Positions 47,428 through 59,241 of a DNA stretch of 64,000 bases are shown here, piece by piece. How positions within the stretch are numbered: position 1 is the first letter of the stretch; every line of letters begins with the position of its first letter. Source of the DNA: Zopfochytrium polystomum (Eukaryota > Chytridiomycota > Chytridiomycetes > Chytridiales > Chytridiaceae); the NCBI GenBank assembly GCA_025765615.1, contig JAIVFJ010000023.1, positions 425,671 to 489,670 of the forward strand, read 5' to 3'. Position numbers and translations under genes: made by a program. Below the pieces are notes generated by a model, which saw only the letters and a program-made list of their open reading frames with translations, ran no database searches and was not told the DNA's origin.

Positions 47428-48798
47428 ATGGCCACCGTTGAAGACCTTCACGATGTCTTCGAGCGCTTCTGCTCCTTCGGGTCGAACCGAAACCTTGCTT
47501 CCATGGACGCCTCCTTCGGACCCGGCCTTACAATGGACGGCGCCAAGTTCGCCAAGTTCGCTCGCGATAGCGGCTTAATCGACGGAAGGAAGGTCACGAC
47601 GACCGGTAAGGAAGGAGGGACCTGTTGTTTGCAGTTTCGGCTTTGCGGAGGGTTTGGAAAGACACTCAAGCTTTCATGGCTCGACCTTCAAACTCGTATC
47701 ATATCAACTTTACAACGGCAAAGAAATCGATATCATCTTCAACAAAGTCAAGGCTAAAACGGCTCGCCGGATTGACTGGAACGAATTTGTCAAGGCAGTA
47801 CAAATGCTAGCTGAGAAACGGTACCCAAACAAGCGGCCGCAAGATGCCCTGGATTCCACGCTCTACGACGTCTGCATCAAGGCCAAAGGCCCAGTTTCAA
47901 GTGGAACCGTTGAGTGATGGGGTTTTCTCTTTCTTCTTCCTCCTTTGCTTGTGCTGATTCGTACTCCTTTTCCCAGGCCGTCAAGAACGATGCCGTCCTT
48001 GATCGCTTGACCGATACCCATGCCTATGTATGTCACCTTTGCTGCGGCTGCTCTGGAATTTGCAACCTTCTGACCGACTCTCCCCCAAAACGGTAAAAAC
48101 GCGTTCTTCTTTTTTTCAGACTGGAACCCACAAGCTTCGGTTCGACGCCGACGGCCACGGACGGGGCATGGAGGGCCGAGACCAACCCTCCAAGACCGAC
48201 CGCCTTGACAAGCTGGTGAACCGCGATGGGGCCGGAACCGCCGCGTCCACGAAGCGCCAGCAAGTGCTTACACAGTCAGAGGAGCAACTAGGTCTGCCCA
48301 CAACCGCGCTAGTCTTGTTCTGTGTTTGACTCTAAATTACTCTTTCACTGCCTGGGGGAAAAAAATAAAACCTGTTGGGTGTTAGACGCTATCGCTCAAG
48401 CCCCAAAGAAAGCCATTGCCGGGCGCCGCGCCGCCAACCCAGTCCCAAGCAGCAAGTTTGGCTCCAGCACCTCCATCAAGAGCTCGACGCCAGGTTCCAT
48501 CACGACCTTGAACAAGTCTGTCACGGTTGGTGCAAGGCGCTTGGAAAGTTACGAAACCGTCGCGTGCTCACTTTCGTTCTTTGCTTCTCGGTGGTGATTT
48601 GAACTGCAGGGGTCTCGTACGGCGGTGTTTGATCGTCTCACCGACACCTCCGGCTACACTGGTTCCCACAAGCACCGGTTCAACGCCGACGGGACCGGTA
48701 GGGGCGCGGCCGGTCGCGAAATCGTTTCCAAGGGCCACTCTGTTGGAACGTACCGTGGCGGAGATGTCAAGGACCTTTCTCAGATTCTGCGAAACTGA
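47428..48798 (+). CDS. TPPP/p25-alpha tubulin polymerisation-promoting protein with repeated C-terminal module
   Basis: Six exons, 47428-47605, 47724-47908, 47977-48027, 48120-48291, 48386-48525 and 48610-48798, total 915 nt (304 aa). The N-terminal half is the p25-alpha core: MATVEDLHDVFERF, LTMDGAKFAKFARDSGLIDG, RKVTTTEIDIIFNKVKAKTA, RRIDWNEFVKAVQMLAEKRY and a PVSSGT hinge. The C-terminal TPPP motif occurs twice: VLDRLTDTHAYTGTHKLRFD and later VFDRLTDTSGYTGSHKHRF, each followed by an (A/N)ADGxGRG-like run. TPPP proteins bundle microtubules and are largely restricted to organisms with cilia or flagella. In my memory flagellated fungi carry TPPPs with an extra partial p25-alpha segment, which fits. 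The gene is divergent from the Csm1/Pcs1 gene. Confidence 0.92.
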
Positions 48799-48990
48799 AT
48801 TGTACTTTTCCCTCTATGAATTCTATTATTGAATACATACCCCATATAATGACTTTGTTGAGTTATATCAGACGGATCAAAGGAACGAAGAGTTTATTCA
48901 GTGAACTCAAAACAGAAAATGGGACTCCCGCTTCAAACAACCGAAAAAAGAAAAATTCAAAGTATACCCTGGTTAGGTGGCGAGAACAAC

Positions 48991-49439
48991 TCAGTCAAAT
49001 TCCATCTGCCTGACTCCTGCCCAAACCAACACTGCTGCTCCAGGACCAAAAATAGCAGCCCCACCGCAAAAGAGAGTCGCTGCGATCCACCCGTGCCCGC
49101 CTGGCAAACCCTCTGCGTGTGCAAGAACTGCGAATGAAGCAACAAGCGAGGCGACATCGGTGGCAGTCACACGCTCGAGGATCCATTCTGAAGACGCATC
49201 CACCGTCGACAGCCACCCAGGAACGAGGAAGCCCGAGGCCAGCGTTAAAACGTGGATGACTGCCAGCCACTGGGCCAGCCAGAAATACTGACGGCGCGCC
49301 GCGAACGAAGCGGAGAGTGTCGAAAGAGGAGATTTCCCTCCTGGCGCCAGTTCATCCTTGCTGCGACCGGCAACGCCACCAACCGCAAGCTGATCGCCTG
49401 CCGCCGCTTCCCTGTCGTTGTTGTTGTCGTTGTTGTTGT

Positions 49440-49470
<31 letters not shown>

Positions 49471-50598
49471 TTCGCCGCCGTCCCCGGCTGACACCTTGAC
49501 CTGCGGACGCAACGCCGGGTGCATGTCAAAGTGCTCAAACACGAGGTTCTCGAGCGCAACGAACGCCGCCACGGCGGGTACCAAGTACCAGCGCAGCGCG
49601 AGCGCCGCCAGCGCGCCGACCCACTCCACGTCGGCGGCGACGGCGGCGGCGGTCGTCCCCGTCCCAGCCCCGGCCGGCCACACGTCGCCGCCAAAGCCGG
49701 CGCCAAAACGCGAGCCGGCCGTAGGACGGCACGCGCCCGCCGCCGCCGCCGTCGACGGCGACGGGCACGCGCCGGCTCTCATCGCGTCAGCCGCTGCACT
49801 GGCGCCGGCGGCGGTGGCCGTGGCGGAGAAGAGGCCGTCCGCGCCGCCGGCGGCCGCGTGCCGCAGCCACGCCGTCGCGGCGGCGCAGAGCTGCAGGACG
49901 GCGAGGCAGACGGCGGCGGTGGCGGCGACAACGCGAGCGGCGGCGACGGTCGACTGCTTGAGGAAGCCGGGCGGGCGGCGCGGGAGACCCGGCGTGGCCG
50001 GCGCGTCGGTGGAGGAATGGGTAGTGGTAGTCTGGTGGCGTGGGGGGTGGTGGCGGTGGGAGTTCCAATGCTGAAGTCGAGGGAGCCTGTAGTGGTGGTC
50101 GCCGTGGGCGTGGCCGCGAGCCTGGGCGACCATGGCGGCGAACCACGTGAGGGGCAGGACGAAGCCGGCGCCAAAGTAGGATGAGAGGGCGGCGAGGAGC
50201 AGCAGGGCCGAGCGCGTGAACGCGAGAGAGGTTGGGGCGAGGCGGCCAGATTCGGTCAAGGCTACCGCCAGCCAGGCGATGGTCGTCTCTGCGAGGAGGA
50301 GGTTTGAGAGGACGAGGGAGAAGCTTGTTGGGATGGGCGGCAACGGAAAGAGGAAAGGTGAGGACGACGACGGGGACGACGAGAATGAGGCCTGGTTGGA
50401 GGAAGAAGCATCTGCAGAGGAGGACGGGGGAGTTGGTGTGATCGCCAGCAGCGGGGGAGTTGGCGACGGTATGAAGTTCTGCAGGAGGGCGTAGTCAGCG
50501 GCGGATACGAAAGGCAGCGGCGTGTCCCTGACGATCAGCATCAGGTGCTCGAGCGCGGCAGCGCCGATCACGATCAAGGCCGCGACGTGGGCGAGCAT
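48991..50598 (-). CDS. Polytopic membrane protein, family not recognised
   Basis: A single exon of 535 aa. I count about seven hydrophobic segments: near residues 1-22, 90-112, 128-155, 215-245, 335-362, 445-468 and 490-530. Between segments 3 and 4 is a His-rich loop (HAHGDHHYR to HRHHPPRHQ) that could bind metal. Between segments 5 and 6 is an acidic loop with a DDDDDDDNNNN run encoded by GTC/GTT triplet repeats. Overall GC content is high. The C-terminus ends …GVRQMEFD. The promoter is shared with the divergent SET-MYND gene, with a (CT)n tract between them. It may be a transporter or receptor-like protein, but no motif decides this. Confidence 0.6.
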
Positions 50599-50702
50599 AG
50601 CGGTGTGGTGGCAGGTGAGGAAACAAGAGTGAGGGAGTGGAGTGGGTTGTCGCGCTTCCCTGTTTCTCGTTTACTCTTGTCTGTCTCTTGGCCTCGCTTT
50701 CT

Positions 50703-50828
<126 letters not shown>

Positions 50829-50845
50829 CTTTCTATCCGACCACG

Positions 50846-52440
50846 ATGGCACCACCGACAGTTGTCGGCGATAGCGGTGGTAGCAGCGCTTCGCCCTGCT
50901 CCTCCTCATCATCATCCGACCGCGGCTGGCGGGAAGAGCAGCTCGACGAGCCTCTCTTCTTGCTAGACCTACTCGCGGCAAACGGTCTGCGCTTTGGGCG
51001 CTCGGACGTGAGGAAACGCTTCCCTTCCCCCTCATAAACTGGGCCCTGAATGTCTGAGATGTCTGAGATCCTTCCTTCCCTCCCTACACTTCATAGGACG
51101 GTAGCCATAGAACATTGGTCGCAGCAAGGCCGTTCTCGAGAGGAGAGCTCATCTTCACAAACGAAGCCATCGCCACCGTCGTCTCAGCCTCCGCCTCCTC
51201 CTCCCGCTGCCACTACTGCCTGTTCATGCCAAAACATCCGCTGCGCCGGTGCGGGACATGCAAGCAAGCAAAGTACTGCGACGCTGCCTGCCAGCGGCGC
51301 GACTTTGACGCTGGCCACCGTTGGCTGTGCCGGTTCTGGCGCGACGGCGCGGCGGCAGCGACGGCCCTCCTCCCGCCCGGGTTTGACACGTCGGGCATCG
51401 AGTTCATGGTCAAACTCGAGACCGCCGTCTCGCGCGGCGTGCCCGAGGCCGTTGCCACCGTCGGCGCGCTCGTCAAGGACGCCCGCGCGGAAGACGCCGA
51501 CCCGTTCTGCGTCGCGTCGTCCCACGTCGCGCTGCGCGTGCTCCAGGGCGCCGGCGGTGCCGCCGGTGCACCGCGCTCCACGACGGCGCAGCTGCAGCAC
51601 CATCTCAAGCGCGTGCGCGCCAACGCGTTCGAGCTCGTCTCCTGGGGCGCGTTGGACCCCTACGCGGAGGGCCTGTTCCTCCTCGGGTCGCTGCCGAACC
51701 ACAGCTGCGCGCCGTCGGCCGTCGTCGTGTACGATGGCCGCAGGCAGACCGTCCGCGCCGCCCGCCCGCTCGCCGTCGGCGATCCGGTCACCGTGACGTA
51801 CGTCGACGCCATGACCCCGCGCGACAAGCGGCGCAAGGAGCTGGCCGCCGCGTACGGCTTCTGGTGCACGTGCACCGTCTGCGCCGCGCCGGACGTCCTC
51901 GCGCCCGCCGGGTCGGCCTTGGGCCGCGTTCGGCTGAGGGGCGACGACGACGCGCTAACGTACGTGCGGGAACAGATGCTGCTGCAGATGGCCGGTCCGC
52001 TGTTTTCGTTTTTGAAAGACGCCCTTGGCGCTTTGGATAGAGACGCGTTGGTTCTGGCGCCTGGCCTCTCGGGGATCTTAGCGAGGCACAAGGCACTCCT
52101 GGACATGGGGACCTACAGGGCGATCGGGGAGCTGCAGTACCTCGTGACGGATCAGTCGTCTCCCTTGCGAAGCGACGGCATGGTTTGGCGTGCTTCGTCT
52201 TGTGCGGCGCTGTTTGTTGTGTGCGTCCGCATGGCTGTCTATGGTGCTTTGCACCCTCTAGTTGGAGACGGATTCCGGGAACTAGGCGAGCTTGTTGAAC
52301 AAGGGCTGCAAGAGGACTCGCGTGACCGGCGTGGGCTGTTCCGAATTCTGATGGACCAACTGCACATATCTCAATCAACTTGCAGTAGCTTAAGCGAACG
52401 AATTTATCTCATTTGTAACGGAGAGAAGAAAAACACGTGA
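50846..52440 (+). CDS. SET-MYND (SMYD-like) protein lysine methyltransferase
   Basis: Two exons, 50846-51007 and 51097-52440, give 501 aa. A Ser-rich N-terminus precedes the split SET domain. The N-SET block is GSHRTLVAARPFSRGELIF. A MYND zinc finger is inserted (CHYCLFMPKHPLRRCGTCKQ, AKYCDAACQRRDF, H…C). The catalytic part has LPNHSCAPSA (the NHS[C/D] motif that binds AdoMet) and RPLAVGDPVTVTYVD with the conserved tyrosine. The post-SET cysteines are WCTCTVC. SMYD enzymes methylate histone or cytosolic lysines. The C-terminal 170 residues are helical and divergent. The start ATG follows directly after the CT repeat. Confidence 0.88.
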
Positions 52441-52505
52441 GGGCCGAAAGCAACCCATTCTTTTAAAAACATTTGCGCCAAGTCTATGAGGGCAATTGTC
52501 GCTGC

Positions 52506-53485
52506 TTAAACGACTTCCATCTGGACAATGTCCTGGTTCCTAGCCTGTGCGGCTTTGTCAGCCTCCACCCTTGCCATTAGTCCGCTTTCAACAGAAAGCA
52601 GGGCCTCGGCGACGGCCCACCCCTTGAGCCTTTGCGTCTCGCGGTCGGCGCTCTCCGCGCTTGGCGATGTGACCCCGTAACCCCGCATGGCAAGGAACTC
52701 TGGAAACGGGACGGTCTTTCCGTCCTTCCTCTTGATCACTTGCTTGTCCAGCGCCACCGAGCAGAGCACCTCCTCTGTGGACCCGTCCTTCTTCGTCTTG
52801 ATGTAGGTGAACCGGTGCTCAAAAAAGAACCACTTTGCGTCGTACGTCAGGAGCCGGGTCGTGATGTGGAAAACCGCAAAGGGGGGTATTTCGCGCTTGA
52901 AGAAAACCGAGACGCCCGCGTTTGCGTAGACGACGTCTCGTTTCGCCCCAAAGTTTCGCATGAGGAAACCGACTCGCGCGCCGTCCAAGTGCTTGTTGTA
53001 AGAACTTCATAATCGAAATTCAATGTCAGAGAATGGCGGGCGGGGGACACCGCACCTGTTGGACATGTGGAAGTTCCAATCCATATCATCGAAGAGCACT
53101 CGGTCGCGGTACACTCGCGGCTCCCAAATGGCCTTTGGGTCGTATTTCCCGGCTGACGGTTTTGGAGGCACGCCCGGCAGGCTGTCGGCTGCGCTCTGCG
53201 GGGAGCCCTCTCCAGCCGCCACCGCGGCGGCAGGCTTGATCAGCCTAGACGACAGAGTCCAGCGACGCAACGCCTCCACACGAATGATGCTGATGATCAT
53301 GCGAATGTGATCTGGGGGGCAGGAGGGGTGTGAGTGCTCGGAGTTTTGGACCGGGGGCAGTGAGAGCTAAACGTACATGCGAACGGGGCGCTCTTGATGT
53401 TTGCCAGCAGCACGAGGGCGGCGATCGCCCGCACACCGACTCCCAGAAGAGACCGCGGCGGGGCGGGGCTGGAGGGGGTCGACAT
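52506..53485 (-). CDS. THEM6-like hotdog-fold thioesterase family protein
   Basis: Three exons, 53485-53377, 53311-53056 and 53004-52506, give 287 aa. An N-terminal hydrophobic segment (VRAIAALVLLANIKSAPFA) is probably a signal anchor. The hotdog domain begins VYRDRVLFDDMDWNFHMSNS and continues with SYNKHLDGARVGFL, VSVFFKREIPPFAVFHITTR and KWFFFEHRFTYIKT. This is the pattern of the 4HBT_2/THEM6 group, in which the D-x-N-x-H-x-N loop marks the active-site helix. The substrate (an acyl-CoA or acyl-carrier thioester) is not known; THEM6 itself is an ER membrane protein in animals. The gene is convergent with the SET-MYND gene, with 65 nt between stops. Confidence 0.85.
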
Positions 53486-53948
53486 GGTGAATGTATGGCG
53501 CTTCGTCACGATCGGTTTCTTGGGACGAAGACAAGCCAAACCTCTCGGGTAAATACCTCTTGGGACCGACAGCATCCAGACACGCTCACAGACACACACA
53601 CACGGTACACTGCACGTACCGACCCTATCGACACCCCTCGCCAACTTCGTACTCGCATGTCTACGACAAACCAAGAGTCACCGCCAAAATTGCCGTGGCC
53701 CGCACCGCGGAAAACCGGCTTTTCTCGTCTGTGTAACCTTTGCCCACTCTGGTTTTGAATCATGAATGTTCATCACGCGGAAGGAAGTTTGTCCTTCAAT
53801 GAGAAGGAAAGCCATGACGTGGTTGGGGTTGGTTCGGGTCTTTGGTGGTCGTTGTCCACGTACACTGCATGTGGGACCTTCTCGCCAAAAAAAAAAAAAA
53901 AAAAAAAAAAGAAAAGGAAGAAAAGAAAGAGAGTTTGGGAACGAACAA
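53486..53948. promoter_or_regulatory. Divergent promoter region
   Basis: 463 nt between the THEM6-like and nucleotidyltransferase start codons. It includes an A run at about 53887-53910, about 40 nt upstream of the plus-strand ATG, and (AC)-rich sequence near 53590. No gene was seen. Confidence 0.5.
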
Positions 53949-56900
53949 ATGGCGGCCCAGTCGCAAGAGCAGCAGGACGCAGCAGCAGCAGGAGCAGGAG
54001 ATGGAATGGGCTGGCGGCGGCGCTACCGAGTGAACATCCGCGCAAAGCGTCGTGTGGGCAAATCCATCGTGTACCTCGTACTCCACTTTCTGCTCAAGCT
54101 CGAACAGCGCCTTTCTTCGTCTTCCTCTTCCTCCTGCTCCTCCTCCCTCATCCAATCCTATTCAGACCCGTTCTCCCTGCGCGACGACTCGCTCGATGCG
54201 GTCTTCTCGACAGTCCTTGCCGTTTGCGAATACCTCGAGCGCAACCACCCTACTGCGAGCGGGGGTGACCATATTGATGCTTCTTCGTTGCCGTCGACTC
54301 CAGACCCGTCCTCCTTTGTCAGCGACGACCTTACGTCGCGCGCCAGAAAGTGGACGCCAAACGACATTGCCATCGCAAAGAAGTTGCTATCGTCTGGCCC
54401 GCAGTCCCTCCTATCTCTGATTGGCCAACACGTCACCACTGGGCTCCTTCTGCCGTGCAACTCAGCCGAAGTTGGCCAGCCTTCCATAACCGGCGTTGCG
54501 AAGAGATATACTTTTCGGCGCATCCGCGTCGTCTCGGATCCAGCGAACGAGGACACTGCCGGAACCACCCACCTTGTGCTCGAAAATGTTGACCACGCCC
54601 CCGAAATGGATCAAGACGATGACGAAGATCGTGCCGAGTTGTCCGCTGTCGTTGAACCTACGCCCGCAGATGAGCCGCCACAAGTTGTCGCAAGTCCACC
54701 CGGTCCACCGACGAAGTACAGAGGACGGGGGTTTCCGTCCACAGTTTCTACTCAACTACTCGAAGAGTTGGGGAACCTGGCCGTTTCGCGATTACTTTTG
54801 CGAGCTTCTTCTGGCGGTGCACGAGAAGAGGGCGGAGAGACGATGTTGGACGACGTGCATGTAAAGTTTTGCGCTGATCACGGACACGATTTGGTCCTCC
54901 TTCCGGTTACGCAACTTGCTGCTGAAGTACGATGCGAATTTTTTTCAAGGGCATTCCTCTCATCAGAAAAGAGCAAGAAAGTTTCGACAGAATCTCCCAA
55001 TGAGGGGATTCCACCGTTTGTTCTATCGCACCCCGATTTTGCGCTGGAATCATTGGGGACATCAGAGGCTGACGCCATTGACGAGGGTTCTCAAGCCGCC
55101 ACGCTGCGGGCACTGAGTTCTTGTCACTTCAACACGACCTCGACCGAGGCATGGCCGGCATCTTGGAAAACATGGGCGACAGTGCGAAGTCTTACTTCAA
55201 AAGAGGCGGTTCGTCGAATCATCTTCGATCATTCGCTTCCTATCGCAGTTATTCAACACGATGAAAGCGAAGATTGCCGAAGTATCTGTTCCAGCGAACA
55301 GTCGGACAAGAGACATGGTCCTTCAGACCGCAAATTCTACTCCTTGGATCTTATCCAAGACAAGTCTCTATCCTATCCCTGGTCTGTAGGACTGTCGCTG
55401 TGTCCTGATCAAATTGACTCTGCTCTTGCAATAGATTCTTTTGTCCATCTTGTATCTCAATCGTCCAAGATCCCCCAAAGTCCATCCTTCAAACGAATCA
55501 CCGAAAGATTCTCGATTTTAAACGTTAACTTGGACATCAGGCATTTGCGCCGCGACGATGCTCCTTCACCAGAACTCGATACCGCAGAGATTGAGCTTAT
55601 TTGTGCTTTTGAAAAGTTGAAAGTTGGCACGGTAGCCAGACGTAGCCAGATGGAGAAGAATTTGCGAAAGACGGAGGACATTAAAAATCCATTCGAGACG
55701 GAGCCCAAACCTCCCCAGACGCTGGATCGGTCGGTTCTGCGACGATGGGGAGCGGCTTTGATGCAAAATGTGCAGGTAAAGTACTTCTGTGCATCACAAG
55801 AACCAGTTCATGGACATGGCGCAGAGTGTAATGGTAACTGAGGAACAATCCGAGCGTCGCGATATGCTTCGGCTCAAGGTCCAGCGATTATTGCAGGCTG
55901 CATTTCGTGATCCTGAAATTAGAGTTCAGCTCCAAGGCTCTGCTGTAAACGGGCTCGGCACCAAAACTTCGGATGTTGACGTGAGCATATTCCTTTTTGT
56001 ATATGTCAGACTGCCCATGTTCTGTTTTCCCACCTTCAGATGATTCTGGATATTCCTCCAACGTCCAACGTTCCTACACACGTGGCGCGGAATGTTTACC
56101 TGCTTTGCTTGCACCTCAAAAACGGCGGCATGACAAATGTTACCCCAATTCCGTCGGCAAAAATCCCCTTATGCCGCTTTAAAGATCCAGTTCTCGGCCT
56201 CTCTGTCGATTTAAATATTGGACTGTCGATCATTGGTGTGCAGAACTCGCATCTTTTGAGGACATACTGCGACTTGAACGTGGATGAGAACGACTCTGCG
56301 CAACCTAGCATCACAAGGAGTTTGATGATGGCTGTGAAGCAATGGACGCAAAAGAGGTGCTTGAACGAACCAGGTCGTGGAATGCCGTCATCTTATGCGT
56401 GGGCTTTAATGGTTATCGCCTACTTGCAAAGCTTGGGGGTGATACCATCGCTGCAGGTCCTTGCACAAAGCCGGCCCGAACGACAGTATATGTTTGCTAG
56501 AACGGAACGTAATGGCAAAGCCTCAAGTTCAGTTAACGGAGCCGATGCTGCCATAGTTTATGCCAGCCCATCGGTTGACCCAGCATCAGGCAAGGCGAAA
56601 AGTGGAGCAGAGAGAAAACGTGACGTAGCGAGAAGGAAAGTTGACGCGGCAATCCGCGGCAATGATGTCGCGATCGCCTACTTGACTGCGGCAGCTGCTG
56701 CCGGCCCGAGTGCGGACCCAGTGGACGCCGATTCCGAAGTTCGGGAAGAAACCCGGTTAGGGGACGTGACAAGACATTACTTTTCAGGCAACGAGGCGGC
56801 GGACCCTCCAGAAGGAATGGCTGCCTGGGATGTGACCTTTGCGGAAGCCGGGTCTCCCGAGCTCGAGAGCTGGCTGAAAGCTGAGCGTGAGAAGCATCGA

Positions 56901-57293
56901 AAGGGCAGTCCAACCCCAACTGAAAGAACAGCCGATGAAACCACCGAAGACTTTCACGTGAAACTTGGTGGTCACTTCTACGGCTTTCTACGCCACTTTG
57001 GCTGGTGCTATGAGTTCGCTTCGACGGTGGTAGTGTCTCCCAGATTGGGTACCTTGACAGCCGTGCGAGACCCAGTGTTGTCGACCAACGGGTGTTTCTT
57101 GCTTGTTGAGGACCCCTTCCAGGTATTGTTTATGCAAGCAACGTCCCGAACGTGACCATTACAAACACACATTCATTGGTGAAAACAGCTGGATAGGAAC
57201 ACAGCGTGCATGGTTGGAAACAAGAGCCAAATGGAGTATCTGCGAAGTCAGCTCCGCGTAGGTGCCCTGGAGTGGCGTGCTTATGTAAACTAG
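53949..57293 (+). CDS. Cid1-like terminal nucleotidyltransferase (TUTase / non-canonical poly(A) polymerase)
   Basis: Four exons, 53949-55775, 55825-55980, 56040-57122 and 57189-57293, total 3171 nt (1056 aa). The first 600 residues have no domain I can name. The catalytic domain is in exons 2-3: LQGSAVNGLGTKTSDVDM, with the GS and two Asp residues of the Pol-beta palm, and GLSVDLNIG with the third Asp. It is followed by a PAP/25A-associated region (MPSSYAWALMVIAYLQSLG, then GFLRHFGWCYEF and LVEDPFQLDRNTACMV). Such enzymes add U or A to RNA 3' ends in decay or small-RNA control. A low-complexity insertion (about 120 aa) splits the PAP-associated domain, as it does in some Cid1 relatives. The first intron is 49 nt; a 25-nt alternative also keeps frame but is implausibly short. 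Confidence 0.9.
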
Positions 57294-57683
57294 CCAAATT
57301 GAGGTAATCACCGTTATTATTATGTTGATCTCGTCGACGCTATCTCTATACCTTTATTCGGTCTGCCTCACTCCCTCCCTCCCCCTTGTTTCTCTTTCTT
57401 CTTTTCGCCTGCGCGCGCGCTCTCTCTCTCTCTCTCTCTCTTTTTTTTTTTTTTTTTTTTTTTTTTTCACTCCCGTTTTTGGGTGCGCCATGCCTGTTTT
57501 TGCAGGCAGAGTGGTCGCTTTGAAAATGAAAACAACAGTGAATCTTTGTCGAGTGCCAACGCGGATTCCGTCAGGTGAATGAAGAGGACTCCCGCCCCAC
57601 CCCCCTCACCGACGACTCCGACCGCACCCAACGACGGGCACGCATTCACGTTTGATCTGCAGCAACAGACCTCGTTTCCAGCA
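57294..57683. other. Intergenic region with CT and T tracts
   Basis: A (CT)n run at about 57420-57441 runs into a T run at 57442-57468. This should hold the promoter of the phosphatidyltransferase gene. An in-frame ATG at 57579 would add 35 residues to that gene. Confidence 0.5.
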
Positions 57684-58581
57684 ATGGCCTCCTCGTCGCC
57701 CACTGCCCGCCGCGTCCCGCCTGCGGGCGGCGCGCGTGGCCGTTCGTCGTCCGACGAAAACATCTACCTGTTCATCCCAAACCTCATCGGCTACGCCCGC
57801 ATCCTCCTGGCCGTCGTCGCCTTCGCGTACCTGCCGACTAACCCATGGATCGCAATGGCCTCCTACTCCGCCTCTGCCCTGCTCGACGCCCTCGACGGCC
57901 ACGCGGCGCGGTACTTTGATCAATGTGAGTGCAATCTGTCTTCCGGTGTTCTTTCTCGTTCGTCAGTGGAGGTGTCTTTAGCCTATCCCAGCCTAACTCG
58001 AGGCATCGCCCCCCTGATCAACCCAAATCCGCTTCCCTCTCGAAGCCACGAAATTCGGCGCGGTCCTCGACATGGTGACGGACCGGTCGACGACGGCCTG
58101 CCTGCTCGTGCACCTCGCGGCCGCGCACCCGTCCTACGCGCCGCTCCTGCAGTTCCTCGTCGCGCTCGACCTGTCCTCGCACTACCTGCAAATGTACGCG
58201 TCGCTGACGACCGGCGCCGACTCGCACAAGCACGTGTCGGCCGACCGCTACCACTGGCTCGTGCGGTACTACTACACCGACCGCCGCGTGCTGTTTGTCG
58301 TCTGCGCACTCGACCAGCTGGCGTACGTCGTCGCGTACTTGCTGGGGTGGCCGGGAAGCGGCGGCGGCGGTGGAGGAGGAGGGAGTGGGGCGGCGGTCGG
58401 CGTCGTGGCGAGGGGCTCCGTGGCGTGGTCGGTGCTGGCGGCCGTCGGCGCCGTCGCGGGCGTCGTGTGTGTGTTCAAGCAGGTGCTGAATGTCGTGCAG
58501 CTGGTGAACGCGTGCCAGAGCTTGGCGGCGGTGGATCGGCTGGCGAGGGCGAAGGGCAAGGGCAAGGAAAAGATGCGATAG
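57684..58581 (+). CDS. PIS1: CDP-alcohol phosphatidyltransferase, phosphatidylinositol synthase-like
   Basis: Two exons, 57684-57924 and 58046-58581, give 258 aa (293 aa if the upstream ATG at 57579 is used). The signature D-x2-D-G-x2-A-R-x8-G-x3-D-x3-D spans the splice: DALDGHAARYFDQ then STKFGAVLDMVTD. It continues DRSTTACLLVHLA, as in eukaryotic phosphatidylinositol synthase. The opening IYLFIPNLIGYARILL is also typical of PIS. Four to six membrane helices are visible. The enzyme makes phosphatidylinositol from CDP-diacylglycerol and inositol in the ER. A Gly-rich insertion ([10 protein letters not shown]) lies in a loop near residue 190. The C-terminus is basic (RAKGKGKEKMR). Confidence 0.92.
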
Positions 58582-58812
58582 ACACGGGGGCGTGCCGCAG
58601 GTTTGCGCTTGGGGGTGGGGGAGCGAGCGGTTGGGGGCGCCGAGCGACGGAGGAGAGCCGGGGGGGGGGTTTTTGTTTACTACTATTGGCTGCGGGTTTA
58701 TTTGATTCTCTTCTCGAGATATCTTTCGGTTACGTTCAAAAAAGGATTTCAATGGGGCTGCGCGTCGTAGTCGTTGGCTTTTTGGTTTTGCACCACTCTC
58801 GACTCACCAAAG

Positions 58813-59241
58813 ATGCATTCGGTCCTCGGTTGCGGAGAACGCGGAGTTGCAATTGTGCCAACGCGGAGCAAGACCGCCACAGTCCTCGCACTTCTTGAGC
58901 GTTTCGAGGAAGAACGACCGATGGAAATATTCAAGCGGCAAAGTGAACCAAGAAGATCAGTGATTCTTTGACTTGCCCTCTCGTGGAAGCATTGCTTCGG
59001 CGGTGCGGGTGTCGTCGCCCAGAAACGGTCGGTGGCAGCGCCCCCCGGTCTGTTTTTTCCCCCCAAAAAACTCGTGGCTAAACTCTGCGGAACGCTCGCT
59101 CTGCAATTCCACCCCCCCTCCCCCCAAGCGCACGAGCGGCTCCCCGACACGCACGACGCCGGGAACGCCCCAACGAAGGCGTTGGATGCCGCCGCGAATC
59201 GCGTGTTGGAAAGGGGGGGCACGGGATTCGATAAGGCGTAG
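58813..59241 (+). CDS. Small hypothetical protein
   Basis: Two exons, 58813-58959 and 59023-59241, would give 121 aa with consistent phase and a plausible GTGATT..CAG intron. The product is MHSVLGCGERGVAIVPTRSK, then a helical part with EEERPMEIFKRQ, LFFPPKKLVAKLCGTLAL and a Pro/Ala-rich end (ALDAAANRVLERGGTGFDKA). It is basic at the start and could be a mitochondrial protein. I do not recognise it. The minus strand is also open across this interval, and a GTGAGT donor-like site lies there, so the strand is not certain. Confidence 0.35.

Noticed and set aside
55776..55800. 25-nt ultrashort intron in the nucleotidyltransferase gene
   Set aside because: A 49-nt intron ending at 55824 also preserves frame and fits the size range of neighbouring introns better.
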